From assembly GCF_049670895.1 (NCBI RefSeq), contig NZ_CP187170.1: DNA of 64,000 nt. One strand, 5' to 3'. The stretch comes from Pasteurella sp049670895. Lineage in GTDB: Bacteria > Pseudomonadota > Gammaproteobacteria > Enterobacterales > Pasteurellaceae. The first letter of the stretch is position 1. Every line of letters starts with the position of its first letter. Shown one piece after another: positions 34,639 to 43,610 of this stretch. A program made the position numbers and the translations under genes. The notes below the pieces were generated by a model, which did no database searches, was not told the DNA's origin, and was given only the letters and a program-made list of their open reading frames with translations.

Positions 34639-35622
34639 ATGATCCAAAATCAACCGCACTTTTATCGTGGCCGCTTTTCCGTTGCCCCAATGCTCGATTG
34701 GACAACCCGTCATTGTCGCTATTTCCATCGTCAATTTAGCCAGCATACTTTACTTTATACGGAAATGGTGACCACTGGGGCGATTCTTCATGCTAAATAT
34801 GACCACCTTGCCTTTTCATCAACCGAAAATCCTGTGGCGTTGCAATTAGGGGGAAGTGATCCCGCCCAGCTTGCCCAATGTGCAAAAATGGCGGAACAAC
34901 GTGGCTACAGTGAAATTAATCTAAATGTGGGTTGCCCGTCTGATCGGGTACAAAATGGTCTGTTCGGTGCTTGTTTAATGGCAAAGGCGGCGTTAGTTGC
35001 GGATTGTGTCAACGCCATGCAAGCGGAGGTCAATATTCCCGTGACGGTGAAAACTCGTATTGGTATTGATGAGTTAGACAGCTATGAGTTCTTATGTGAT
35101 TTTGTGCAAAAAGTCCATGAGGGTGGCTGTCAGGAATTTATCATTCATGCACGTAAGGCTTGGCTTTCAGGCTTAAGCCCAAAAGAAAACCGTGAAATTC
35201 CCCCTTTAGATTATGAGCGGGTTTATCAACTCAAGCGGGATTTTCCTCATTTACAGATGAGCATTAATGGTGGGATTAAAACCCTTGAGGAAATACAACA
35301 GCATTTGCAACATATGGATGGCGTGATGGTTGGGCGTGAGGCATACCAAAACCCAAGTTTGTTGGGCTATATCGACCAAGCGTTATTTGATCCAACAAGT
35401 CCTATCGTGACAGCTCGAGAAGCGGTGGAGAATATGTTTCCTTATATTGAACAACAACTCAGCCAAGGTGTGTATTTAAACCATATCGTTCGTCATATGC
35501 TTGGTGCGTTCCAAAGTTGTAAAGGGGCACGCCAATGGCGTCGTCATTTAAGTGAAAATGCCCATAAAGTAGGGGCAGGCTTGGAGGTCGTCGAAAAAGC
35601 ATTAGGTTTTGTGGAAGCTTAA
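34639..35622 (+). CDS. dusA: tRNA-dihydrouridine synthase A
   Basis: 327 aa from the ATG at 34639. An open frame extends to 34303 inside clcA but that part has no Dus similarity. FMN enzyme that reduces U20/U20a in tRNA D-loops. The DusA signature GRFSVAPMLDWTTRHCRYF is at residues 10-28; the catalytic cysteine is in NVGCPSD, and HARKAWLSGLSPKENR is the DusA-specific segment. It follows clcA at 5 bases, so they are probably co-transcribed. An uptake signal lies at the very start of the gene. Confidence 0.95.
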   Translation: MIQNQPHFYRGRFSVAPMLDWTTRHCRYFHRQFSQHTLLYTEMVTTGAILHAKYDHLAFSSTENPVALQLGGSDPAQLAQCAKMAEQRGYSEINLNVGCPSDRVQNGLFGACLMAKAALVADCVNAMQAEVNIPVTVKTRIGIDELDSYEFLCDFVQKVHEGGCQEFIIHARKAWLSGLSPKENREIPPLDYERVYQLKRDFPHLQMSINGGIKTLEEIQQHLQHMDGVMVGREAYQNPSLLGYIDQALFDPTSPIVTAREAVENMFPYIEQQLSQGVYLNHIVRHMLGAFQSCKGARQWRRHLSENAHKVGAGLEVVEKALGFVEA

Positions 35623-35647
35623 CGCCTTAAAAAGCAAACCATGAGCA

Positions 35648-35697
35648 AAAAAGTGCGGTGCGTTTTAATACTTTTTCAACATGCCCCGCACTTTTTT
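35648..35697. terminator. Terminator between dusA and the Fur-box operon
   Basis: AAAAAGTGCGG and CCGCACTTTTTT face each other across a loop. One arm is a full uptake signal, the other an imperfect copy (CCCCGCACTT). It lies between convergent genes. Confidence 0.65.
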
Positions 35698-35702
35698 CAT
35701 CT

Positions 35703-36665
35703 TCAAATAAATAAACTGGCATCGGTTTTTTTGCCACCAACAATTTTCGGATTCAGTTCATATAACGCAAGCATAAAGGCAAGAATTTCCTCTTGAATAT
35801 CCGTTGAGCGTAAAGCACATAAGGCGGATGTGGCAAAAGCACGTTCCAATGCAGCGGCAGGGGCAGGCAGATAGGCGGTTGCCATGTCTGCCGCTTGAGC
35901 GGGATGTTGTGCAACCCAGTCCACCGCTTGCACTAAATCTTGCTGTAACGCCGCCAAAAAGGCAGATTGCTCGTGAAGCATATTTTCCGACACCATTAAA
36001 CCTGCCTGTGGAATACCATGTTGAGTGCCAAAACTTTGGTTCCATACCTTTTCTAAACTAAAACTACGCACCACCTTGAGATGCTCTTGCTGACCTTTTA
36101 ACAAAGCAACCGTTGCCAAGGGTTCGGGCAATAATGCATGGGGAAAATCTTTTTGTAAAAAGAAAGCAACGGCTTCTGGTGGCGTGGCGGTGTAAGTTAT
36201 TTGATCAGATAGGGCAAAACCGTGCTTTTTCGCCAAAAGCTGCAACACTAAATCGGGCATATCTTGTTTAAATGGCATCACCAGTTTTTGTCCTGCCAGT
36301 TGTTTGAGTTCACTCAAGGCTTCCCCTTTAGACAGAATACTCAACAGCCCTTTCGTCATAATGTTATAAAGGTGTACCTTTTGCCCTTGTGCTCGGAAGT
36401 TGGCTGCCACATAACTTGGCACCACGCTAATTTGAATACTGCCATTGAGTAACCCTGCACGCAATTGATCAGGGTGTTGCCAACTTTTCACGGTAAAAGG
36501 CTGGAGGGTATGGGCATGCCCTATTTTTGCCGCCACAGCCAATAATACCGTAGGGCTGACTGGCGGCCCCCAAATAATCAGTGGTTCACGTGCAAAAAGA
36601 GGTGGAAAAACGGACAAAGCAGCACTTGCAACGCCAGCCTGCAATAAACGACGACGAGTAAGCAT
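35703..36665 (-). CDS. Tat-exported ABC transporter substrate-binding protein (NitT/TauT/SsuA-like)
   Basis: 320 aa from the ATG at 36665 with AAGGAG upstream. The N-terminus has a twin-arginine signal (TRRRLLQAG, residues 3-11) followed by a hydrophobic stretch ending near PPLFA; no lipobox cysteine is seen. The rest has the two-lobed form of binding proteins of the nitrate/taurine/sulfonate/thiamine-precursor group (TATPPEAVAFF, HALLPEPLATVALL). It is the last gene of a minus-strand operon with a permease, an ATPase, a membrane protein and a methyltransferase, headed by a Fur box. The ligand is unknown; a Tat signal suggests it folds, perhaps with a cofactor or metal, before export. Confidence 0.8.
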   Translation of the reverse strand: MLTRRRLLQAGVASAALSVFPPLFAREPLIIWGPPVSPTVLLAVAAKIGHAHTLQPFTVKSWQHPDQLRAGLLNGSIQISVVPSYVAANFRAQGQKVHLYNIMTKGLLSILSKGEALSELKQLAGQKLVMPFKQDMPDLVLQLLAKKHGFALSDQITYTATPPEAVAFFLQKDFPHALLPEPLATVALLKGQQEHLKVVRSFSLEKVWNQSFGTQHGIPQAGLMVSENMLHEQSAFLAALQQDLVQAVDWVAQHPAQAADMATAYLPAPAAALERAFATSALCALRSTDIQEEILAFMLALYELNPKIVGGKKTDASLFI

Positions 36666-36707
36666 AATTTTCTCCTTAACGGTCGGAATCAATGATGAGG
36701 ATAGGGC

Positions 36708-37463
36708 TTATTTATAGCTACAAATTGCAATAAAATTCAGTGGCTGTTTAGGGTGGTTAAAGGTTTTCACCATCTTTTTAAATTGTTCTCGATTTTCGGG
36801 CTTCATGCCGTTTTTAAGTATTTTTAAGCTACCCCACAGCCCTTCGTCATACAATAAGCCTTTGGGGGAAAGTAAGGTCATCTCACCAAATAGGCTTTTG
36901 AGGTGAACAAATCCTTGTTGTTTAAATAAATTCTCCCAGCCTTGTCGTGTCAGTGGCGTAACATTCAGATGAATGGCATCACGCATTTCGCTGAGTGTTT
37001 GCTCGCTCTCTTCCTCCACCAGCATGACATCTTGAGTTAATAAAACGCCATGGGGTTTTAATACACGAAAATACTCTGCCACAGCTTTTTGTTTGGCTTC
37101 CCAAGGCAACATGGTCAACATTGCCTCATTCAACACAATATCAAACTGTTGATCCGCAAAGGGTAATCTCGTGGCATTGGCTCGTTGTACATGAATTTTA
37201 TCGGCAACACCCTGTTGCTGAATGTTGGCTTGGGCGTTTTCTAATGCTACTTCATCGAGATCAACCCCTTCTATCACACAACCAAATTGCTTGGCAATGC
37301 CAATGGCGGTTGTACCCATATTGCATGCCACTTCTAGCACGGTTTTCTGTGCGGTAAATTGTCCTTGTTCAATCAGCCATTCCGTCGCACGGCGACCACC
37401 AGGGCGAAGGCGAGTTTTCCCTAAACGGGCTAAAAAATGATGACCGACTTCTTCTTTACTCAT
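36708..37463 (-). CDS. Class I SAM-dependent methyltransferase
   Basis: 251 aa. SAM-binding motif I is VLEVACNMGTTAIGIA at about residues 41-56, the acidic end of strand 2 is EGVDLDE (64-70), and motif IV is FDIVLNEAMLTML near 108-120. The C-terminal part (ENLFKQQGFVHLK, LWGSLKILKNG) is like small-molecule methyltransferases of the UbiE/arsenite group, but the substrate is not apparent. It sits inside the Fur-box operon between the membrane protein and the binding protein, so it may modify the transported compound or a metal ligand. That link is inferred from context only. Confidence 0.8.
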   Translation of the reverse strand: MSKEEVGHHFLARLGKTRLRPGGRRATEWLIEQGQFTAQKTVLEVACNMGTTAIGIAKQFGCVIEGVDLDEVALENAQANIQQQGVADKIHVQRANATRLPFADQQFDIVLNEAMLTMLPWEAKQKAVAEYFRVLKPHGVLLTQDVMLVEEESEQTLSEMRDAIHLNVTPLTRQGWENLFKQQGFVHLKSLFGEMTLLSPKGLLYDEGLWGSLKILKNGMKPENREQFKKMVKTFNHPKQPLNFIAICSYK

Positions 37464-37493
37464 AACTGCCTCTTGTGCAAACGACGCTTGCTT

Positions 37494-37943
37494 TTAATGG
37501 TAAAACCAACAACGCCACCAACATAATGTGAGCATTGCCCAATATAATGTCAGTCCCATCACCCCCTGAACTGCCGTGGCATACGATGTCGGGGTCCAAC
37601 ATCCCCATGCGATGCCAATAAAGCTCAACGCAAACAGCAGTAATCCGAGATAATAGAAAATCACGTAAGGATTGTGCCAAAGTGGAGCAAAATGCCATGC
37701 TTTTAACCGTGCAATCGCCATGCTAGCACAGGCTAAGGCGAGCCAGCTTTGTAAGGTGATGTCGGCATCACATAAGTGGGCAAGCCAAAAGATCACCAGT
37801 ACGAAAACATGTGCCCGTGCTAAGACTCGATTTGGCATAAAGAAAACGCCTGTTTCATTGTCTAAATCTAAATTACCAATAAAACGCTCTTGTTCTGTAC
37901 ATAAAAACACACAGCCTAACAAAACACACAATGCGAAACTCAT
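37494..37943 (-). CDS. Small integral membrane protein, possibly a shortened NnrS-like protein
   Basis: 149 aa with about four hydrophobic segments (residues 1-15, 44-60, 66-82, 93-110, and a last one at 120-145). The start overlaps the ATPase stop (ATGA), so it is translationally coupled. The middle (AWHFAPLWHNPYVIFYYLG, then VMGLTLYWAM) recalls the C-terminal part of NnrS-family heme-copper membrane proteins, which are normally near 400 aa, so this could be a shortened member or a remnant. The likeness is from memory and weak. Function unknown. Confidence 0.5.
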   Translation of the reverse strand: MSFALCVLLGCVFLCTEQERFIGNLDLDNETGVFFMPNRVLARAHVFVLVIFWLAHLCDADITLQSWLALACASMAIARLKAWHFAPLWHNPYVIFYYLGLLLFALSFIGIAWGCWTPTSYATAVQGVMGLTLYWAMLTLCWWRCWFYH

Positions 37944-38647
37944 AATAATCTCGCATTATGTTGATGTAGTTCTTGCAATCTTGGGTGCAATAAAGCTTGT
38001 TGTTGCCATGTATGATCTCGTTGTGCATAAGGGGTATTGAAGACAATGGGAGACAGGTTTTGAGCGGGGCTGTCCGCAACACAATAAATACGCTGTGCCA
38101 TACGTACGGCCTCTTGCATATCATGGGTCACCAACACCACGGCTAATCCTTGTTCAATATAATGTTGAATCAAGTCTTGTAGGCGATGCCGTAATTGGCT
38201 GTCCAGTGCAGAAAAAGGCTCGTCCATTAATAATAAATCGGGCTGCAAGATCAATGCCCTCGCTAAAGCCACTCGCTGTTTCATGCCGCCTGATAATTCA
38301 TCAGGCAATTTTTCTGCATCTAACGGACTCAGCTGAAGACATTCAAGGGTGGCAAAAAGTTGGGCTTCCGATAAATCGGGTAAAATTAATTTCAGGTTTT
38401 CCCGCACGGATAACCAAGGTAAAAGTCGAGGCTCTTGAAATAAATAAGCCAGTCGCTTACTGACACTTAACACGTCGCCAAAAGACACGGGAATTAAACC
38501 CGCAATAGCACGCAACAACGTGGTTTTACCACAGCCTGACGCCCCAACCAAAACCACACATTCTCCACATTCCACTTGCATGGAAAAATCTTGAATAATG
38601 GTTTGCCCTGCCAATTTAAGGCACACTTCATTCAGTCTTAACATCAT
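37940..38647 (-). CDS. ABC transporter ATP-binding protein (NitT/TauT type)
   Basis: 235 aa from the ATG at 38647, which lies inside the end of the permease gene; a longer frame to 38698 is unlikely. Walker A GASGCGKTT (about residues 35-43), Q-loop YLFQEPRLLPW, signature LSGGMKQRVALARAL and Walker B LLLMDEPFSALD are all intact, followed by the switch histidine in VTHDMQEAV. The Q-loop wording is typical of the SsuB/TauB/ThiZ group. Couples ATP hydrolysis to import with the adjacent permease. Confidence 0.92.
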   Translation of the reverse strand: MMLRLNEVCLKLAGQTIIQDFSMQVECGECVVLVGASGCGKTTLLRAIAGLIPVSFGDVLSVSKRLAYLFQEPRLLPWLSVRENLKLILPDLSEAQLFATLECLQLSPLDAEKLPDELSGGMKQRVALARALILQPDLLLMDEPFSALDSQLRHRLQDLIQHYIEQGLAVVLVTHDMQEAVRMAQRIYCVADSPAQNLSPIVFNTPYAQRDHTWQQQALLHPRLQELHQHNARLL

Positions 38648-39440
38648 TCTCTCCCTGCAAGACATAACGCCGAATTGGCTCGAGTACCCCATATTCAATC
38701 AACATAATCAGACTGATAATCAGCAGAACATAAGCCATCACATCGGTGGTGTCTAACATTGCTCGTGCATTCGCAATGGCACTTCCCATACCATCATTAC
38801 TGCCCAATAATTCCGCCATCACGGTCACCTTCAACCCCGATCCCACTGCCACAATCAAGGCGGGCAACATTTGACGAAAAATATAAGGACAATACAATTG
38901 GGTGAGCTGGCGAGAAAAAGGGATACGGTACACCTTCATCACTTCAATTAAATCCGTTGGGACCGAGCATAAACTCATTTGTGCAGCGGCAAAGACGAAA
39001 GGAAGTACGACAATCCATACCGTAAAAATGACGCTCGTATCTCCCATGTTGAACCAAAAAAGGGCTAATACGATCCAAATAATCGGTGGAATACCTAACA
39101 AAATGGTATTGATCGGACGCAATAACAACGCCATGGTTTTTGATAGCCCAGCCATAAAGCCCAATAACGAGCCACAACTCATGGCTAACAACAGTGCAAA
39201 ACACCCCCGCCACAGGGTTGTCATAATATTGGCACGTTCAGCCCCTTGCGTGATCTCGTATACCCGATGCAATACAGCTTGAGGTGCAGGCATGACCATC
39301 GAACCCATTTGCTGATGGGTAAATTGCCATAAGGCTAAGCAAAGAAATATTGTTCCCAATGTGGCGAAAACGCCCCAAAGATAATCCAGCACCGCCCAAA
39401 GCCAAAAACGAGGGTGCGGTTTGCCATGTAACAAAAGCAT
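38628..39440 (-). CDS. ABC transporter permease (NitT/TauT type)
   Basis: 270 aa from the ATG at 39440 with GAGG 7 bases upstream (a GTG two codons earlier is also in frame). About six membrane segments. The BPD-type inner-membrane loop MKVYRIPFSRQLTQLYCPYIF is the coupling helix region. First gene of the operon; its start lies 11 bases after a perfect Fur box. It overlaps the ATPase gene. Confidence 0.9.
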   Translation of the reverse strand: MLLLHGKPHPRFWLWAVLDYLWGVFATLGTIFLCLALWQFTHQQMGSMVMPAPQAVLHRVYEITQGAERANIMTTLWRGCFALLLAMSCGSLLGFMAGLSKTMALLLRPINTILLGIPPIIWIVLALFWFNMGDTSVIFTVWIVVLPFVFAAAQMSLCSVPTDLIEVMKVYRIPFSRQLTQLYCPYIFRQMLPALIVAVGSGLKVTVMAELLGSNDGMGSAIANARAMLDTTDVMAYVLLIISLIMLIEYGVLEPIRRYVLQGENDVKTE

Positions 39441-39451
39441 TGCCACCTCAT

Positions 39452-39470
39452 TTGATAATCATTATCAATT
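39452..39470 (-). promoter_or_regulatory. Fur box upstream of the ABC transporter operon
   Basis: TGATAATGATTATCA (39454-39468) is a perfect 7-1-7 inverted repeat and matches the core of the classical Fur consensus (GATAATGATTATCATTATC). It lies 11-30 bases before the permease start, so bound Fur would block transcription or initiation when iron is sufficient. Confidence 0.85.
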
Positions 39471-39532
39471 GAGGTAAATAATAATCACAAATTTTCTTGT
39501 TGACAATGTTTATTTATTAAACAAAAAGAGAG

Positions 39533-39580
39533 GAAAAGTGCGGTCCAATTTAAAAAAGTTTTAAAAACGACCGCACTTTC
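39533..39580 (-). terminator. Uptake-signal inverted pair between asnA and the Fur-box operon
   Basis: GAAAAGTGCGGTC and GACCGCACTTTC are separated by an AT-rich loop with T runs. Probably a second terminator behind asnA, shielding the Fur-regulated genes from read-through. Confidence 0.6.
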
Positions 39581-39602
39581 GTAAAAAGAAAAGAAGATAA
39601 AA

Positions 39603-39627
39603 AATAAGATGCACCACCGCACCTTAT
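39603..39627 (-). terminator. asnA terminator
   Basis: On the minus strand ATAAGGTGC pairs with GCATCTTAT (one G-T pair) and is followed by TTTTTTATC, 22 bases after the asnA stop. Confidence 0.65.
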
Positions 39628-39648
39628 CTTTCTTCTATTGATTATGCA

Positions 39649-40641
39649 CTACAGAATGTTTTCAAATTCTTCCATCACCCATTTCGGCCATACGCTAGAT
39701 TGGACTTCACCAATATGTTTTTTCTGTAATAACAACATGACTAAACGGGATTGACCGATCCCACCGCCAATAGAAAGTGGCAAACGACCGTTAATTAAAT
39801 CTTGGTGCCAGTCGAATTTTAAACGATCTTCATCACCTGTTAAGGCTAACTGAGTACGTAATGCGGTTTCATCCACACGGATACCCATTGAAGAAAGCTC
39901 AAACGCACGCTCTAAGATAGGGTTCCAAACTAAAATATCACCGTTTAACCCTTTGTATTCCCCTTCAGATGGCGTTGTCCAGTCATCATAATCTGGGGCA
40001 CGCATATCGTGTGGTTTACCGTCTGATAATTTACCACCAATCCCAATTAAGAACACCGCACCATGTTCCTGACAAATGGCATTTTCACGCTCTTTATCGT
40101 TCATGTTTGGATAACGTTGCACTAATTCTTCACTGTGTACAAAGGTAATATCTGCAGGCAAGAAACGAGCTAAGCCAAATTTTTTGCTTACCGCTTCTTC
40201 TGTTTCCACAATCGCTTGATAAATTGAACGCACGGTTTCTTTTAAATAAGCAAGGTTACGACGACCTGCTGGGATCACTTTTTCCCAATCCCATTGATCC
40301 ACAAACACAGAGTGGGTTTGATCTAACGAATCTTCATCAGGGCGTAATGCTTTCATATGAACAAATAACCCTTCGCTTTCTGCGAATCCAAAACGAGCAA
40401 GTGTATGGCGTTTCCATTTGGCTAAAGAGTGCACAACCTCAAAGCTTGCATCTGTGATCTGCTTCACATTTACTTGCACTGCTTTTTCTGTTCCTGAAAG
40501 ATTATCTTGAATCCCATTGCCCACTTGGCTTAGGATAGGTCCTTGAACTTCAACAATACCTAAATGATCCGCTAACTTCTCAGTAAACGTGTTCTTTGCA
40601 AAGCTAATTTCTTGTTGTTGTAAAATAAATGATTTTTGCAT
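39649..40641 (-). CDS. asnA: Aspartate-ammonia ligase (asparagine synthetase A)
   Basis: 330 aa, the E. coli length. Makes asparagine from aspartate, ammonia and ATP; the fold is related to class II tRNA synthetases. The family start MQKSFILQQQEISFAKNTF and the C-terminal GGGIGQSRLVMLLLQ are clear. Divergent from asnC, its expected activator, with a 157-base shared regulatory gap. Confidence 0.97.
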   Translation of the reverse strand: MQKSFILQQQEISFAKNTFTEKLADHLGIVEVQGPILSQVGNGIQDNLSGTEKAVQVNVKQITDASFEVVHSLAKWKRHTLARFGFAESEGLFVHMKALRPDEDSLDQTHSVFVDQWDWEKVIPAGRRNLAYLKETVRSIYQAIVETEEAVSKKFGLARFLPADITFVHSEELVQRYPNMNDKERENAICQEHGAVFLIGIGGKLSDGKPHDMRAPDYDDWTTPSEGEYKGLNGDILVWNPILERAFELSSMGIRVDETALRTQLALTGDEDRLKFDWHQDLINGRLPLSIGGGIGQSRLVMLLLQKKHIGEVQSSVWPKWVMEEFENIL

Positions 40642-40798
40642 TTTTATACCTTAAAAATAAATACACTTCAAACTTGTTGGATATTATTTAATATTTAATG
40701 CCCATTATTCAATAGCTTTTTTGAAAAAAGGGATTTAATATGAATATTATCAAAAATGATACAATATTTTTTAAATAAATTCTAAAACAGGAAGATAT

Positions 40799-41251
40799 AT
40801 GCACTCTATTGATAACTTAGATCAACAAATTTTGCGTGTTTTAACCAAGGATGCTCGTACACCCTATGCTGAAATGGCGAAAAACTTTGGCGTCAGCCCG
40901 GGCACAATTCATGTCCGTGTCGAAAAAATGCGTCAAGCTGGCATCATTGAAGGTACCAAAGTGCGGATTAATGAACGGAAATTAGGCTATGACGTTTGCT
41001 GTTTTATCGGGATCATTTTAAAAAGTGCAAAAGATTATGACAAAGTGATCAAAAAATTAGAAGCCTTTGATGAAGTGGTCGAAGCCTATTACACCACAGG
41101 CAACTACTCTATTTTTATTAAAGTCATGACCCATACCATTGCAGAACTTCATGCGGTATTGGCAACCAAAATTCAACTGATTGATGAAATTCAATCGACT
41201 GAAACCTTGATATCCATGCAAAATCCAATCTTGCGAGATATCAAACCTTAA
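40799..41251 (+). CDS. asnC: Transcriptional regulator AsnC (Lrp/AsnC family)
   Basis: 150 aa. N-terminal helix-turn-helix (residues 4-62, YAEMAKNFGVSPGTIHVRVEKM) and C-terminal RAM ligand-binding domain. In E. coli it activates asnA when asparagine is scarce. The divergent layout with asnA is the same here. The gene ends 29 bases before udp. Confidence 0.95.
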   Translation: MHSIDNLDQQILRVLTKDARTPYAEMAKNFGVSPGTIHVRVEKMRQAGIIEGTKVRINERKLGYDVCCFIGIILKSAKDYDKVIKKLEAFDEVVEAYYTTGNYSIFIKVMTHTIAELHAVLATKIQLIDEIQSTETLISMQNPILRDIKP

Positions 41252-41279
41252 AATACTTAAGCATAATTGAGGAGATAAT

Positions 41280-42038
41280 ATGTCGGAAGTATTCCATCTT
41301 GGTCTAACCAAGGCTATGTTAGAAGGTGCGACCCTTGCGATCACGCCCGGTGCCCCTGAACGTGTTGAGAAAATCGCACAATTATTGGATCGTCCAAAAT
41401 TTTTAGCGTCCACACGTGAATTTACTTCTTGGTTAGGCTACATCAATAATCAGGCGGTTGTCGTTTGCTCAACTGGCATCGGCGGTCCATCAGTCTCTAT
41501 TGCCGTAGAAGAACTCGCCCAATTAGGCGTGCGTACGTTCTTACGTATTGGTACCACAGGGGCGATTCAATCCCATATTAAAGTCGGCGATATTTTAATC
41601 ACAACAGGTGCGGTGCGTTTAGATGGTGCAAGCTTGCACTTTGCTCCAATGGAATACCCTGCGGTGGCGAATTTTGAATGTACCAATGCACTTTACAAAG
41701 CCGCTATTGAAAATGCCAAACAACATGTTTATGTCGGCATTACCGCCTCTTCGGATACCTTCTATCCTGGTCAAGAACGCTATGATACTTATAGCGGTAA
41801 AGTATGGCGCCACTTCCAAGGTTCATTAAAACAATGGCAAGAACTCAATGTGATGAACTTTGAAATGGAATCCGCCACATTATTTACCATGTGTTCTGCA
41901 CTGGGTCTGCGTGCAGGCATGATTGCTGGGGTGATTGTCAACCGCACACAACAAGAAATCCCAAATGAAGCCGCCCTAAAAGAGATTGAGAAGAATGCGG
42001 TAGAGGTTGTGGTCAAAGCAGCCGAATATCTTCTTTAA
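41280..42038 (+). CDS. udp: Uridine phosphorylase
   Basis: 252 aa. Splits uridine with phosphate into uracil and ribose 1-phosphate. Nucleoside phosphorylase signature STGIGGPSVSIAVEELAQLG near residue 62 and the Glu-Met-Glu-Ser ribose site (NFEMESATLF) near 194. GAGGAG precedes the ATG. It may be read from asnC (29-base gap) as well as its own promoter. Confidence 0.96.
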   Translation: MSEVFHLGLTKAMLEGATLAITPGAPERVEKIAQLLDRPKFLASTREFTSWLGYINNQAVVVCSTGIGGPSVSIAVEELAQLGVRTFLRIGTTGAIQSHIKVGDILITTGAVRLDGASLHFAPMEYPAVANFECTNALYKAAIENAKQHVYVGITASSDTFYPGQERYDTYSGKVWRHFQGSLKQWQELNVMNFEMESATLFTMCSALGLRAGMIAGVIVNRTQQEIPNEAALKEIEKNAVEVVVKAAEYLL

Positions 42039-42054
42039 TCTGATTCTTCCTATC

Positions 42055-42086
42055 AAAACGCTTGTTATATCGACAAGCGTTTTTTA
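42055..42086 (+). terminator. udp terminator
   Basis: AAAACGCTTGT and ACAAGCGTTTT form the stem, loop TATATCG, and six T follow. It begins 17 bases after the stop codon. A separate uptake signal (42112-42120) lies a little downstream. Confidence 0.85.
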
Positions 42087-42263
42087 AATCGCAAAAAAAT
42101 GGAAAAATTGACCGCACTTTTTTGCTAGCTGAATCCTTTTAGATCTATACTTCAAATTGTACAAAAATTTACCTACTTTTCGTGCTGCTTTATCGCCTTT
42201 TCTTAACAAATTGGTTACAATAATCCGTTTGATGAGTGATTAACTATTAGTTGAGATTTTTTT

Positions 42264-43598
42264 ATGACATCTTCTGCCCCAAATATTGGCTTTATTAGTC
42301 TTGGTTGCCCAAAAAACTTAGTGGATTCAGAGCGAATTCTGACCGAATTACGCACTGATGGTTATAACATTATTCCAAGTTATGAAAATGCCGATCTGGT
42401 GATTGTCAACACCTGTGGCTTTATTGACAGTGCCGTACAGGAATCCTTGGAAGCCATTGGTGAAGCCTTAGAAGAAAATGGCAAGGTGATTGTCACGGGA
42501 TGTTTGGGTGCCAAAGAAGATCGCATTCGTGAAGTGCATCCGAAAGTCCTTGAAGTGACAGGCCCTCACAGCTATGAAGCGGTGATGGAACAAGTGCATA
42601 AATACGTGCCGAAACCTGCCTATAACCCTTATACCACGTTAGTCCCGAAACAAGGGGTTAAATTAACACCGAAACATTATGCGTATTTAAAAATTTCAGA
42701 AGGTTGTGATCACCGTTGTACATTCTGCATCATTCCTTCTATGCGTGGCGATTTAGACAGTCGTGCCATTACGCAAATTTTAGATGAGGCAAAACGCTTA
42801 GTGGATGCAGGCGTGAAAGAATTATTAATTGTCTCGCAAGACACATCCGCCTATTCCTTAGATCAGGGGAAAGAAAACCAAAATAAAACGGTGTTCTGGA
42901 ACGGCATGCCGATTAAGAATAATCTCATTAGCCTTTGTGAACAGCTCGGTAAACTCGGGGCTTGGGTACGCTTACATTATGTGTATCCTTACCCACATGT
43001 GGATGACTTAATTCCCTTAATGGCTGAAGGCAAAATCCTGCCTTATTTGGATATTCCATTACAACACGCCAGTCCAAAAGTCTTAAAAGCCATGAAACGC
43101 CCTGGATCTATCGATCGTACTTTAGAGCGAATCAAAAAATGGCGTGAAATTTGCCCAGAGCTAACGCTACGCTCCACCTTTATTGTCGGCTTCCCAGGTG
43201 AAACGGAAGAAGATTTTGAACTTTTATTATCGTTCTTAAAAGAAGCACAACTTGACCGCGTTGGTTGCTTTAAATTTAGTCCTGTTGAGGGGGCGGTGGC
43301 AACGGATATGCCAAACCAAGTCCCTGAATCGGTTAAAGAAGAACGTTTTCATCGTTTCATGCAATTACAACAGCAAATTTCTGCGGCTCGTCTGCAGCAG
43401 AAAGTAGGAAAGACCCTTGCGGTAATCATTGATGAAATCGATGAAGAAGGGATCATTGGTCGTTCTATGGCTGATGCCCCTGAAATTGATGGTGTGGTTT
43501 ACATTGAAAACCTAAGCCAAATAGCGGTTAAGGTTGGACAAATTATCAATGTCCAAATTACCCATGCAGATGAATATGATCTGTGGGGTTCATGTTAA
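42264..43598 (+). CDS. rimO: Ribosomal protein S12 methylthiotransferase RimO
   Basis: 444 aa. Radical-SAM enzyme that methylthiolates an aspartate of ribosomal protein S12. N-terminal cluster cysteines Cys15, Cys51, Cys80; radical-SAM motif CDHRCTFC with Cys148, Cys152, Cys155; C-terminal TRAM domain. The next gene, an N-glycosyltransferase, starts 12 bases later, a pairing known from Actinobacillus pleuropneumoniae. Confidence 0.97.
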   Translation: MTSSAPNIGFISLGCPKNLVDSERILTELRTDGYNIIPSYENADLVIVNTCGFIDSAVQESLEAIGEALEENGKVIVTGCLGAKEDRIREVHPKVLEVTGPHSYEAVMEQVHKYVPKPAYNPYTTLVPKQGVKLTPKHYAYLKISEGCDHRCTFCIIPSMRGDLDSRAITQILDEAKRLVDAGVKELLIVSQDTSAYSLDQGKENQNKTVFWNGMPIKNNLISLCEQLGKLGAWVRLHYVYPYPHVDDLIPLMAEGKILPYLDIPLQHASPKVLKAMKRPGSIDRTLERIKKWREICPELTLRSTFIVGFPGETEEDFELLLSFLKEAQLDRVGCFKFSPVEGAVATDMPNQVPESVKEERFHRFMQLQQQISAARLQQKVGKTLAVIIDEIDEEGIIGRSMADAPEIDGVVYIENLSQIAVKVGQIINVQITHADEYDLWGSC

Positions 43599-43610
43599 TC
43601 AAGAGGATAT

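Noticed and set aside
37456..37698. An overlapping frame at the end of the small membrane protein gene, read as evidence of a frameshift
   Set aside because: The alternative frame does not resemble a membrane segment or the NnrS family, so a frameshift is not supported.
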